Positions 1 through 8,138 of a DNA stretch of 64,000 nucleotides are shown one piece after another. The notes under the pieces are model-generated. The model saw only the letters and a program-made list of their open reading frames with translations, searched no databases and was not told the origin of the DNA. A program made the translations under genes and the position numbers. This stretch comes from Conexibacter sp. CPCC 205762. GTDB taxonomy: Bacteria; Actinomycetota; Thermoleophilia; Solirubrobacterales; Solirubrobacteraceae. The DNA is taken from NCBI RefSeq assembly GCF_030646155.1, contig NZ_JAUTDN010000020.1:31028-95027 (forward strand), given 5' to 3'. Every line of letters starts with the position of its first letter. Positions within the stretch are counted from its first letter, which is position 1.

Positions 1-1005
1 GAAGCCGAGCACCAGCAGCGTCGCCGAGCCGTCGCCGGCGAACGTCAGCGCAGCCTCGCGCGCGTCGATCAGGCGGCAGTTCTCGGGCTGCAGGCCGGAC
101 TGCGCGAGCGCCCGCAGCGCCGCCGCGCCGGCCGTGAAGGAGGCGAAGCGGACCGCCCGCCCGGCGCGGTGCAGCGGCTTCGGGCGCAGCCGCACCCACG
201 CCTCGGTGACGACGCCGAGCGTTCCCTCCGAGCCGAACAGCAGCCGGTCGGGGCTGGGGCCGGCGCCGGAGCCGGGCAGCCGCCGCGACTCCCACGTCCC
301 CGCCGGCGCGATCGCCCGGACCGACTCGACGAGGTCGTCGATGTGCGTCGGCCCGGTCGCGAAGTGGCCGCCGGCGCGGGTGACGATCCAGCCGCCGAGC
401 GTCGAGAACTGGAACGACTGCGGGTAGTGGCGCAGCGTCAGCCCGTGCGGCGCGAGCTGCGCCTCCAGCGCCGGTCCGAGCACGCCGGCCTGAAAGCGCG
501 CCGCGCGCGAGACGGGATCGACCTCGAGCAGCCGGTCGAGCCCGGTCAGGTCGAGCGAGACCGCCCCGGCGAAGCCGTCGCCGACGCGCGCCTCGACGCC
601 GCCGACGACGCTCGTGCCGCCGCCGAACGGGATCACCGCGACGTTCGCGCCGGCCGCCCACTCCAGCACCTGCTCGACCTCGCGCTCGTCGCGCGGCCGC
701 GCGACGAGGTCGGGCGGGTGGTCGAAGCGGCCGCGAAAGGCGCGCACGACGTCGCGGTAGGCGCGGCCGTAGGTGTGGCGGACGCGCGCCGGCAGGTCGT
801 CGGCCCACAGTCCCGGGCGTGCATTCGCGGGCGCGCGCACGCGCGGGTCGGACAAGACGACCGCGGCGAGCGCGACCGCCGGCTCGGGCTGCGGATCGCC
901 GAAGCCGAGGTGCTGCGCCATCCCGGCGGCCGCCGCGCGCAGCTGCTCGGGCGGCAGCGCCTCGTCCTCCCAGCCCCAGCCCCAGTGGTTGCGCTCGCGC
1001 GCCAT
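1..1005 (-). CDS. FAD-binding oxidase, AGPS/glycolate-oxidase type (3' end cut by window)
   Basis: The protein reads leftward from an ATG at 1005 and stays open to the window edge, so the C-terminus is missing (335 residues visible). It belongs to the vanillyl-alcohol-oxidase-type FAD-linked oxidases. The FAD (PCMH) domain shows PFGGGTSVVGG, the pyrophosphate-binding loop typical of alkyldihydroxyacetonephosphate synthase and D-lactate/glycolate oxidases, and later FGSEGTLGVVTEA. The N-terminus (NHWGWGWEDE) resembles actinobacterial AGPS-like oxidases. The substrate cannot be told from sequence; a 2-hydroxy acid or an alkylglycerone-phosphate-like substrate are both possible. About 60 bp separate it from a divergent NUDIX gene. 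Confidence 0.85.
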   Translation of the reverse strand, partial: MARERNHWGWGWEDEALPPEQLRAAAAGMAQHLGFGDPQPEPAVALAAVVLSDPRVRAPANARPGLWADDLPARVRHTYGRAYRDVVRAFRGRFDHPPDLVARPRDEREVEQVLEWAAGANVAVIPFGGGTSVVGGVEARVGDGFAGAVSLDLTGLDRLLEVDPVSRAARFQAGVLGPALEAQLAPHGLTLRHYPQSFQFSTLGGWIVTRAGGHFATGPTHIDDLVESVRAIAPAGTWESRRLPGSGAGPSPDRLLFGSEGTLGVVTEAWVRLRPKPLHRAGRAVRFASFTAGAAALRALAQSGLQPENCRLIDAREAALTFAGDGSATLLVLGF

Positions 1006-1064
1006 CGGGCGAGCCTATCCGGGTCGGGCGCCCTCGTGCGCACCCTGCGGATAGCCTTCAGTGC

Positions 1065-1712
1065 GTGGCGCTGACCCACGACATGCTCGCGCGCGGCCCC
1101 TGGTCCCCCGACCAGGTCACCTGCGCCTGGCGCGAGGACACCTTCGTGCCGGCCGCCGCCGACACCGCCGCCGCGGACGCGGCGCTGGCGAAGCTGCGCG
1201 AGCGCGGCTCGCCGAGCCATGACGGCCTCGCCGCCCGCCTGTCCGCGTTCGAGCAGCGCGACGGCGGCCTGCAACTGGAGCTGCAGCCGGCGCGCTGGTC
1301 GCTGCGGCTGACCGGCAGCCTCGCGACCCGCAGCGTCTCCGTCCTCTGCGTCGTGCGTGACGCCGACGGCCGCTGGCTGGCCGGCCGTCGCGCCGCCTGG
1401 GTCGCCTCCTGGACCGGTCGTTGGACGCTCGGCGCCGGCGGCGCCGTCGAGGTCGGCGAATGCCCCGTCGACGCGATGACGCGCGAACTGGAGGAGGAGT
1501 GGTCGGTCGTGCCGGAGCGGCTGACGGTCGAGGCGCTGGCGGCGACGCCGAACGGCCTCGCCTTCCTCGTCGGGCTCGCCTGGCTGCCGGCCGGCGCCGT
1601 CGCCGTCCCCGACGACGAGCACGACGCCCACGCCTGGTGGCCGGCCGAGATCGACCGCTGGCCCGCCGAGGCCGACGAGACGGTGCGCCGGATGGCGGCG
1701 CTGCTCGCATGA
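1065..1712 (+). CDS. NUDIX hydrolase
   Basis: About 215 residues with a recognisable NUDIX box in the middle: G-x5-E-x7-REL-x-EE, seen as GGAVEVGE followed by RELEEEWS. The glycine near the end of the consensus is replaced, which is tolerated in the superfamily. NUDIX enzymes hydrolyse nucleoside diphosphates linked to another moiety; the substrate is not predictable here. I chose the GTG at 1065 because upstream in-frame sequence runs into the divergent oxidase; an ATG at 1083 is a close alternative. The stop overlaps the start of the next gene (ATGA), implying translational coupling. Confidence 0.75.
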   Translation: MALTHDMLARGPWSPDQVTCAWREDTFVPAAADTAAADAALAKLRERGSPSHDGLAARLSAFEQRDGGLQLELQPARWSLRLTGSLATRSVSVLCVVRDADGRWLAGRRAAWVASWTGRWTLGAGGAVEVGECPVDAMTRELEEEWSVVPERLTVEALAATPNGLAFLVGLAWLPAGAVAVPDDEHDAHAWWPAEIDRWPAEADETVRRMAALLA

Positions 1713-2077
1713 AGACGGCCCCCGCCGACCCGCTCGCGCGCGTGCGCGCACGTGAAGCGAGCGACCCGGCGACCTTTCCCTCGTTCCGCCTGCTGGAGGC
1801 GATGTCGTTGGTCCACTCGGGCGTCTACGCGGCGCTGATCTTCTTCTGGCTCGGTCCCGAGAACCCGACGGCGACGATGCTGCTGGGGTGGGCCCACGGG
1901 CTCCTGTGGATAGCGATGTCGCTGCTCTGCATCGTCGCCGCACGGCGCCGCACGATCCCCTTCTGGCTCGCCGTCGTCGTCGCCGTGATCGGCGGATTGG
2001 GACCGTTCGCGGGGACGGCGGGCTTCCTCTGGGAAGCCCATCGACGGCGCAGCGCCAACGCTCCTCAAACTTCCTAG
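1709..2077 (+). CDS. DUF3817 membrane protein
   Basis: A 122-residue integral membrane protein with three hydrophobic segments and the DUF3817 N-terminal signature FRLLEAMSLVHSGVYAALI. DUF3817 proteins are small inner-membrane proteins common in Actinobacteria with no assigned function. The start overlaps the NUDIX stop by 4 bp, so the two are probably co-translated. The C-terminal tail after the last membrane segment is short and basic. Confidence 0.8.
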   Translation: MKTAPADPLARVRAREASDPATFPSFRLLEAMSLVHSGVYAALIFFWLGPENPTATMLLGWAHGLLWIAMSLLCIVAARRRTIPFWLAVVVAVIGGLGPFAGTAGFLWEAHRRRSANAPQTS

Positions 2078-2137
2078 ACGAAAGTCGACTACCAGGACAT
2101 GCTCGACGCCGACGAATCGCTATTGTCAGACAACGAG

Positions 2138-5100
2138 ATGTCCGTGGACACCACAGTCCAGGTGGTCATGCCCCAGATGGGCGATTCAGTGACGGAAGGT
2201 ACCGTCCTCGAATGGCACAAGGCTGAGGGCGACTCGATCGAAGCAGACGAAACGCTCGTCGAGATCTCGACCGACAAGGTCGACGCTGAGGTTCCGGCCC
2301 CTACCTCTGGCACCGTCGTGAGAATCTTCGCCGCCGAGGGTGACACGGTCACCGTCGGGGCCGTCCTCGCCGAGATCGCCCCCGGCGACGGCGCGGCCGC
2401 TCCCAGCGGCTCCAACGGCGACGCGCCCGCCGCCGACGCCCCGTCCGGCGACGCCGCCGAGGCGCAGACGATCGAGATCGTCATGCCGCAGATGGGCGAG
2501 TCGGTCACCGAAGGCGTCGTGCTCGAGTGGCATGTCGAGGCCGGCCAGACGGTCGCCGTCGACGACACCGTCATCGAGATCTCGACCGACAAGGTCGACG
2601 CCGAGGTGCCGGCCCCCGCCGCCGGCACGATCAGCGAGACGCTCGTCGCCGCCGGCGACACCGTCACCGTCGGCCAGGTGCTGGCGCGGATGACGACCTC
2701 CGGCGCCGGCGCGTCCGCCGGGGTCGCCACGGGCGGCTCCCCCACCCCCGCCGCCAGACCTTCCCCGCAGGCTGCCCCGGGTCAGCTCGACGAGTCCGGC
2801 AACGCCTCGCCGGTCGCGCGTCGCGCGGCCGCCGCGCTCGGCGTCGCACTCGACGCCGTCGCCGGCTCGGGCCGCGCCGGCCGGATCGTCAAGGACGACG
2901 TCCTCGCCGCCGCCAACGGCGGCAGCAACGGCGCGAAGAACGGCACGGCGCCCGCCGCCACGCCCGCGGGCGCGACCGTCATCAAGGGCGGCGCCGCGAT
3001 GCTCGCCAGATACATGGACGAGTCGCGCTCGATCCCGACGGCGACCTCCTTCCGCACGCTCACCGTCACGACGCTCGACGCGCGCCGCAAGCAGCTCAAG
3101 GCCGCCGGCCTGAAGGTCTCCTTCACGCACCTGATCGCCTACGCGATCGCGAGAGCGGGCCACGACCAGCCGGTGATGGCGCACCACTTCGCCGAGATCG
3201 ACGGCAAGCCGAACCGCATCGACGACGGCGGCGTCAACCTCGGCCTCGCCGTCGACGTCGAGAAGAAGGACGGCTCGCGCACGCTGATGGTCCCGGTCAT
3301 CAGACACGCGGACAAGCTCGACTTCAAGGGCTTCCTCGACGCCTACAACGCGCTCGTCGACAAGGCCCGCACGAACACGCTGACGGCCGACGACCTGACC
3401 GGCGGCAACGTCACGCTGACGAACCCGGGCGGGATCGGCACCGTCGCCTCCGTGCCGCGGCTGATGACCGGCCAGGGCACGATCATCGCGACCGGCTCGA
3501 TCGCCTACCCGGTCGGCCTCGGCGCGATCGGCGAGCTGATCGGCGCCGAGAAGGTCATGTCGATGACGTCGACCTACGACCACCGCATCATCCAGGGTGC
3601 GGAGTCGGGTCGCTTCCTGCAGCGGATCGAGCTGTACCTGCAGGGCGAGGACGGCTTCTACGAGCAGGTCTTCGCCGACCTCGGCGTCACGCTGCCCGCG
3701 CTGCCGCCGAAGCCGCAGCCGAACTTCGCCGCCCCCGCGGCCGCCGCTCCGGCACCGACGACCGCCGCCGCGACCGGCGACGGCGTCCCGAGCGAGGAGC
3801 TGCTGCAGGCCGTCCAGGCGGCCGTGTCGCTGCTGAAGGCCCACCGCACGCACGGCCACCTCGCCGCGCGGCTGGACCCGCTCGGCTCCGAGCCGGTCGG
3901 CGACTCGGGCCTCGATCCCGAGCCGCTGGGCCTGACGCCCGAGCTGATGGCGCAGCTGCCGGCGCGGATCATGCGGATGGGCGTGCCCGGCGCGACCTTC
4001 GCCGACGCGCTGCCGCACCTGCGCGAGACCTACTGCGGCTCGATCGCCTACGAGATCGAGCACATCGCCTCGCACCGCCAGCGCGTCTGGCTGCGCGAGA
4101 AGATCGAGACCGGCGCCTTCCGCTCGCCGCTCACCAACGACGAGCAGAAGGTCCTGCTGAGACGCCTGATCGCGGTCGACGCGTTCGAGCGCTTCATGCA
4201 CAAGGCCTACCTCGGCCAGAAGCAGTTCTCGATCGAGGGCCTCGACATGACGGTCCCGATGATCGACGAGCTGGTGCGCCTCGCCGCCACGCGCGGCGGT
4301 CGCGAGGTCGTGATCGGCATGGCCCACCGCGGCCGCCTGAACGTGCTCGCGCACAACCTGCGCCGCTCCTACGGCTCGATCTTCGCCGAGTTCGAGGGCG
4401 TCTCGACGCTCGACGTGATCACCTCGATCCCCGACGGCGGCACCGGCGACGTCAAGTACCACCACGGCGCGCGCGGCTCGTTCGAGGTCGCGGGCGGCGA
4501 GGAGATCGTCGTCCGGCTGGAGTCGAACCCGTCGCACCTGGAGTTCGTCGCGCCGGTCGCGACCGGCGCCACGCGCGCGGCCCAGACGACCCGTCAGGGC
4601 CCGCACGCGCACCAGGACACGAACGCCGCCTTCCCGATCGTCCTGCACGGCGACGCGGCCTTCCCGGGCCAGGGCATCGTCGCGGAGACGTTCAACCTGC
4701 AGGCGCTCGACGGCTACACCGTCGGCGGCACGATCCACCTGATCCAGAACAACCAGGTCGGCTTCACGACCGACCCGGACGACTCCCGCTCGACCCGCTG
4801 GGCGTCGGACATGGCCAAGGGCTTCGACGTGCCGATCATCCACGTCAACGCCGACGACGTGGCGGCCTGCGTCTCCGCGACGCGGCTGGCGCACGCGTAC
4901 CGCCAGGAGTTCGGTCACGACGTCGTGATCGACCTGATCGGCTACCGCCGCTTCGGCCACAACGAGGCCGACGAGCCGGCGTACACGCAGCCGGAGATGT
5001 ACCTGACGATCAGAAGACACCCGACGCTGCCGCAGCTGTACAGCAGGCAGCTCGTCGAGGCCGGGGTCGTCTCGCAGGACGAGGTCGACGCGATCACGAA

Positions 5101-6427
5101 CGAGATCTGGCAGCGGCTGACCGAGGACCACCAGGAGCTGAAGGCGCGCCTCGCGGCCGCCACCCCGGTCGAGCAGGGCACCGGCGAGTACAAGCTCGAC
5201 CGCACGCCCTCGCCCGAGGTCGCCACCGCGGTCGACGCCGACCGCCTGCGCAGACTCAACGAGGACCTGCTGCGCGTCCCGGACGGCTTCACCGTCCACC
5301 CCAAGCTGGTGCGCTCGCTCGACCAGCGGCGCGACGCGCTCGGGGCCGACGGCGGCATCTCCTGGGCCCACGCCGAGCAGCTGGCGTTCGCCTCGCTGCT
5401 GCAGGAGGGCACGCCGATCCGCCTCACCGGCCAGGACGCCGAGCGCGGCACCTTCTCGCAGCGCCACATGGTGCTGCACGACCCGAAGACCGGGCAGGAG
5501 TACTGCCCGATCCAGAACCTGCCGGAGGCGCTCGCGCCGATGGAGCTGCACAACTCTCCGCTGTCGGAGATGGCGGCGATGGGCTTCGAGTACGGCTACT
5601 CGCAGGAGGGGCCGGAGACGCTCGTGCTGTGGGAGGGCCAGTTCGGCGACTTCGCCAACGGCGCCCAGGTGATCATCGACCAGTTCATCGTCTCGGGCCT
5701 GGCGAAGTGGGGCCAGAGCAGCCGTCTGACGCTGCTGCTGCCGCACGCCTACGAGGGCTCGGGCCCGGAGCACTCCTCCGCGCGCCTGGAGCGCTTCCTC
5801 CAGCTCGCGGCCGAGGGCAACATCCGCGTCGCCTACCCGACGACGCCGGCGCAGTACTTCCACCTGCTGCGCCGTCAGGCGAAGATCGCCAAGCAGCGCC
5901 CGCTGATCGTGATGACGCCGAAGTCGCTGCTGCGCCTGCCGCAGGCGAGCAACCGCGTCGAGCACCTGTCGGACACGCAGTTCTTCCCGGTGCTGGCGGA
6001 GCCGCGCGTCGACGACCAGCAGGTGACGCGCCTGATCCTCTGCACCGGCAAGGTCTACTACGACCTCGTCGGCAGCGAGCAGCGCAAGGACAAGCCGCAG
6101 ATCGCGGTCGGCCGCGTCGAGCTGCTGTACCCGTTCCCGCAGGCGCAGATCCTCGAGCTGGTCGCCAGATACCCGAACCTCAGAGAGGTCGTCTGGCTGC
6201 AGGAGGAGCCGCGCAACATGGGCGCTCGCGCGCACATGTCCCCGCGCCTCATGCAGATCCTCTCGCGCGACCTCAGATTCGGCTACATCGGCCGTCCCGA
6301 GCGGGCCTCGACGGCGGAGGGCTACCCCGCCGCGCACGCGGCCGAGCAGCGCCGCATCGTCGAGACCGCGCTCGACCTCGAGCGGCCGGTCGGGATGTAC
6401 CCGATCAAGCTGCCGGGCGAGCGCTAG
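2138..6427 (+). CDS. kgd: 2-oxoglutarate dehydrogenase, lipoyl-E2-E1 fusion
   Basis: A single 1429-residue polypeptide for the 2-oxoglutarate dehydrogenase step of the TCA cycle. From the N-terminus it has two lipoyl domains (lipoyl lysines in STDKVDAE at about residues 47 and 152), a peripheral-subunit-binding segment (ASPVARRAA to GRIVKDDV), an E2 acyltransferase core with DHRIIQGA near residue 480, and a thiamine-diphosphate E1 domain (AHRGRLNVLAH; GDAAFPGQG; NNQVGFTT). Mycobacterial Kgd and corynebacterial OdhA (about 1,230 residues) have the same E2-E1 fusion but lack lipoyl domains and borrow them from another E2. Here they are built in, which explains the extra roughly 200 residues. 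I prefer the ATG at 2138, seven residues before the first lipoyl fold; an in-frame ATG at 2099 would add 13 residues. Confidence 0.93.
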   Translation: MSVDTTVQVVMPQMGDSVTEGTVLEWHKAEGDSIEADETLVEISTDKVDAEVPAPTSGTVVRIFAAEGDTVTVGAVLAEIAPGDGAAAPSGSNGDAPAADAPSGDAAEAQTIEIVMPQMGESVTEGVVLEWHVEAGQTVAVDDTVIEISTDKVDAEVPAPAAGTISETLVAAGDTVTVGQVLARMTTSGAGASAGVATGGSPTPAARPSPQAAPGQLDESGNASPVARRAAAALGVALDAVAGSGRAGRIVKDDVLAAANGGSNGAKNGTAPAATPAGATVIKGGAAMLARYMDESRSIPTATSFRTLTVTTLDARRKQLKAAGLKVSFTHLIAYAIARAGHDQPVMAHHFAEIDGKPNRIDDGGVNLGLAVDVEKKDGSRTLMVPVIRHADKLDFKGFLDAYNALVDKARTNTLTADDLTGGNVTLTNPGGIGTVASVPRLMTGQGTIIATGSIAYPVGLGAIGELIGAEKVMSMTSTYDHRIIQGAESGRFLQRIELYLQGEDGFYEQVFADLGVTLPALPPKPQPNFAAPAAAAPAPTTAAATGDGVPSEELLQAVQAAVSLLKAHRTHGHLAARLDPLGSEPVGDSGLDPEPLGLTPELMAQLPARIMRMGVPGATFADALPHLRETYCGSIAYEIEHIASHRQRVWLREKIETGAFRSPLTNDEQKVLLRRLIAVDAFERFMHKAYLGQKQFSIEGLDMTVPMIDELVRLAATRGGREVVIGMAHRGRLNVLAHNLRRSYGSIFAEFEGVSTLDVITSIPDGGTGDVKYHHGARGSFEVAGGEEIVVRLESNPSHLEFVAPVATGATRAAQTTRQGPHAHQDTNAAFPIVLHGDAAFPGQGIVAETFNLQALDGYTVGGTIHLIQNNQVGFTTDPDDSRSTRWASDMAKGFDVPIIHVNADDVAACVSATRLAHAYRQEFGHDVVIDLIGYRRFGHNEADEPAYTQPEMYLTIRRHPTLPQLYSRQLVEAGVVSQDEVDAITNEIWQRLTEDHQELKARLAAATPVEQGTGEYKLDRTPSPEVATAVDADRLRRLNEDLLRVPDGFTVHPKLVRSLDQRRDALGADGGISWAHAEQLAFASLLQEGTPIRLTGQDAERGTFSQRHMVLHDPKTGQEYCPIQNLPEALAPMELHNSPLSEMAAMGFEYGYSQEGPETLVLWEGQFGDFANGAQVIIDQFIVSGLAKWGQSSRLTLLLPHAYEGSGPEHSSARLERFLQLAAEGNIRVAYPTTPAQYFHLLRRQAKIAKQRPLIVMTPKSLLRLPQASNRVEHLSDTQFFPVLAEPRVDDQQVTRLILCTGKVYYDLVGSEQRKDKPQIAVGRVELLYPFPQAQILELVARYPNLREVVWLQEEPRNMGARAHMSPRLMQILSRDLRFGYIGRPERASTAEGYPAAHAAEQRRIVETALDLERPVGMYPIKLPGER

Positions 6428-6436
6428 AAGCTGGAG

Positions 6437-7162
6437 CTACAGGCCCCGGGCCGCGTCGAGCGGCCCGGCGTCGGCCCAGGCGGTGACGTCGACGTCGGCG
6501 TCGAGATAGCCGTGGGTCAGCAGCCAGTCCTTCTGCACCCGCAGCGCGTCGAGCGCGCGGGCGTCGAGCCGGGCCGCGGGCAGCAGCTCGGCGAGCTGGC
6601 GCGCGACGGTCCGCGGACGCGTCCGCAGCAGCCGCTCGGAGACGGTCACCGCCAGCGGCGTCGTCGCGTTGACGCGCACCATCGGATCGAGGTGGCGGCC
6701 GAGGTCGACGACCTCGACGGCGCTGAGCTGCCGCGCGACGGCGCGGCCTTCAGGCCCGGCGACGTAGATCGCGTCGACGCTGCCGTCGGCGAGCGCGGCC
6801 GCCTCGGCGGCGTACGGAGCGGCGTCCTCGGCCGCTGCCAGCTCGACCTCGTCGTACTCGTCGCAGAAGAGGCAGGAGAGCGCGGTCGCGGAGTGGAAGC
6901 CGCGGCTGGCGGCGGCGCGGCGCACGTCGACGGCGAGCTGCTCGTCGCGCGCCGGCAGGCCGAGACGGCGCCCGGCCAGCTGCGCCGGCTCGCCGATCCC
7001 GCTGCCGGGCAGCGCGAGCACCGCCTGGTAGTGCGGCACGGAGACCAGCCCGACGAGCCGCGTCTCGGCTCCCTCGCCGCGCGCGTGCAGCGCGCTGACG
7101 TTGTCGCACTGCTCGATACAGCCGGAGGCGTCACGCCCGGCAACGGTCTGCTCAGGCGTCAT
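6437..7162 (-). CDS. Substrate-binding-like protein (NMT1/DszB-like), N-terminally short
   Basis: A 241-residue protein resembling the periplasmic-binding fold used by SsuA/ThiY-type binding proteins and DszB-like desulfinases: the segment GSGIGEPAQLAGRRLGLP matches the 'SGI..P.DLKGK.IG' element, and the C-terminal QKDWLLTHGYL is also typical. It has no signal peptide and begins at what is normally the end of the first beta-alpha unit, so about 45 residues found in full-length relatives are missing. An in-frame TGA lies 18 nt upstream of the ATG, and ACGGAG sits before it, so this start is real. It could be a cytoplasmic sensor/enzyme or a truncated remnant. Its 5' leader is structured (see next entry). 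Confidence 0.5.
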   Translation of the reverse strand: MTPEQTVAGRDASGCIEQCDNVSALHARGEGAETRLVGLVSVPHYQAVLALPGSGIGEPAQLAGRRLGLPARDEQLAVDVRRAAASRGFHSATALSCLFCDEYDEVELAAAEDAAPYAAEAAALADGSVDAIYVAGPEGRAVARQLSAVEVVDLGRHLDPMVRVNATTPLAVTVSERLLRTRPRTVARQLAELLPAARLDARALDALRVQKDWLLTHGYLDADVDVTAWADAGPLDAARGL

Positions 7163-7365
7163 GCGCGCACGCTCCGTTCACAGAATGGGGGAAGAGTTCG
7201 GATGGCAGGGCTGGGGCGTCCCCGGACACCCCAGGAGCCGATCGCGACGCCCGCCGCAGGCTCCTCAGCCGACCACGCCCCGTTCGAGGCTGTCCCCGGA
7301 CTGCTCCCTCGATTAGTTCGATTGCCGGTCGGCTTTGCCCTATTTGCCATCCGCGAGCAGCGTAG
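7163..7365 (-). promoter_or_regulatory. Candidate structured 5' leader RNA of the binding-protein gene
   Basis: Read on the minus strand, this gene-free stretch folds into nested helices. GCCGACC pairs with GGTCGGC, enclosing TCGAGG/CCTCGA, which caps with GTC-CGGG-GAC. A second hairpin, CTGGGGTGTCC/GGACGCCCCAG (7211-7234), has the same GTC-CGGG-GAC apex. Its one imperfect pair is a U-G wobble on the minus strand but a C-A mismatch on the plus strand, pointing to the minus-strand RNA as the functional molecule. I could not match it to a known riboswitch class. Confidence 0.35.
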
Positions 7366-7371
7366 CACGTT

Positions 7372-7392
7372 TCTCGACCGGATTGGTCGAGA
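7372..7392. promoter_or_regulatory. 8-bp inverted repeat, candidate operator
   Basis: TCTCGACC and GGTCGAGA form a perfect inverted repeat with a 5-bp spacer. It lies between the divergent binding-protein leader and the alkyltransferase-like gene, 20 bp before the ATG of the latter, so a bound repressor could affect either side. No cognate regulator is apparent nearby. Confidence 0.4.
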
Positions 7393-7412
7393 TAGCCGAT
7401 TAGGCTGTCGCC

Positions 7413-7694
7413 ATGGGCAAAGCGGAGCAGACTGCCAAACGGATCCTCGCGCGCGTGCGCGCGACGCCGGAGGGGTTCGTGCGCACCTACGGCGACGTCT
7501 CCCCCGGCGCGCCGCGCGTCGCCGGCGCGGTCCTGTCCGAGCTGGACGCGGGCGACCCCGTCCCCTGGCACCGGATCGTGCGCGCCGACGGCTCGCTCGC
7601 GAAGGGCGACCGCCAGCGCGCGCTGCTGGAGGCCGAGGGCGTGCCGTTCCGCGGCGCGCGCGTCGACATGCGCGCCGCGCGACTGCCGGTTTGA
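7413..7694 (+). CDS. Alkyltransferase-like protein (ATL)
   Basis: A 93-residue version of the O6-alkylguanine-DNA alkyltransferase DNA-binding domain. The active-site PCHR of true MGMT is PWHR here (PWHRIV, residues about 50-55), so the acceptor cysteine is replaced by tryptophan, which defines the ATL family. ATLs bind O6-alkylguanine, flip it out and hand the lesion to nucleotide excision repair rather than transferring the alkyl group. The N-terminal part (FVRTYGDVSPGAPR) matches the winged-helix part with the arginine-finger region. It sits with NucS two genes away, a small genome-maintenance group. Confidence 0.88.
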   Translation: MGKAEQTAKRILARVRATPEGFVRTYGDVSPGAPRVAGAVLSELDAGDPVPWHRIVRADGSLAKGDRQRALLEAEGVPFRGARVDMRAARLPV

Positions 7695-7712
7695 CGCGCT
7701 AGCGTCCTCCCC

Positions 7713-8138
7713 ATGTGGCTCCAACGGCATTTCCGGCTCGATCCCGTCCCGCGCGGCTTCCACCTGATCACGCGCGAGGTCGCCGCCGCGCTGCCCGAGC
7801 TGGAGCGGCTGAACGTCGGCCTGCTGCACCTCCACATCCAGCACACCTCGGCCTCGCTGGCGCTGAACGAGAACGCCGACCCGAGCGTCCGCCGCGACTT
7901 CGAGGCCTGGTTCGACCAGGCGGTGCCCGAGCGCGCGCACTATTGGACCCACACGGCCGAGGGCCCCGACGACATGCCCGCCCACATCAAGGCGAGCCTG
8001 CTCGGCCCCTCGCTGACGCTGCCGATCACGGCCGGCCGGCTCGCGCTCGGCACCTGGCAGGGGATCTACCTGTGCGAGCACCGCGACCACGGCGGCCCCC
8101 GCTCGCTGGTCGCGACGGCGCAGGGCGAGGCCGGCTAG
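7713..8138 (+). CDS. yjbQ: YjbQ family protein (UPF0047)
   Basis: A 141-residue YjbQ-family protein. Visible family marks are [18 protein letters not shown], the [12 protein letters not shown] segment, and the C-terminal [18 protein letters not shown]. Members form trimers with a histidine-rich site, and some have weak thiamine-phosphate synthase activity; the physiological role is unsettled. It starts 18 bp after the ATL gene, so they are probably co-transcribed. Its TAG stop overlaps the TAG stop of the convergent nucS gene within the single sequence CTAG (8135-8138). Confidence 0.9.
   Translation: MWLQRHFRLDPVPRGFHLITREVAAALPELERLNVGLLHLHIQHTSASLALNENADPSVRRDFEAWFDQAVPERAHYWTHTAEGPDDMPAHIKASLLGPSLTLPITAGRLALGTWQGIYLCEHRDHGGPRSLVATAQGEAG

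Noticed and set aside
819..1064. Upstream extension of the NUDIX frame.
   Set aside because: It reads through the start of the divergent oxidase gene and is Arg/Ala-rich without NUDIX-family similarity.
2186..6337. Very long open frame (1383 codons) on the minus strand across the 2-oxoglutarate dehydrogenase gene.
   Set aside because: Composition is Arg/Asp/Val/Leu-rich without any motif, and it lies opposite a well-recognised gene; it is a GC-driven shadow frame.
6446..6468. CCGGGCCG/CGGCCCGG hairpin after the 2-oxoglutarate dehydrogenase gene as a terminator.
   Set aside because: It lies inside the end of the convergent coding region and has no U tract; stems like this arise by chance at this GC content.
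7320..7365. GGGCAAAGCCGACCGGC on the minus strand resembles part of a cyclic-di-GMP (GEMM) riboswitch.
   Set aside because: Only one of the conserved GEMM blocks is similar; the second block and the expected helix order are absent, so I report only an unclassified structured leader.
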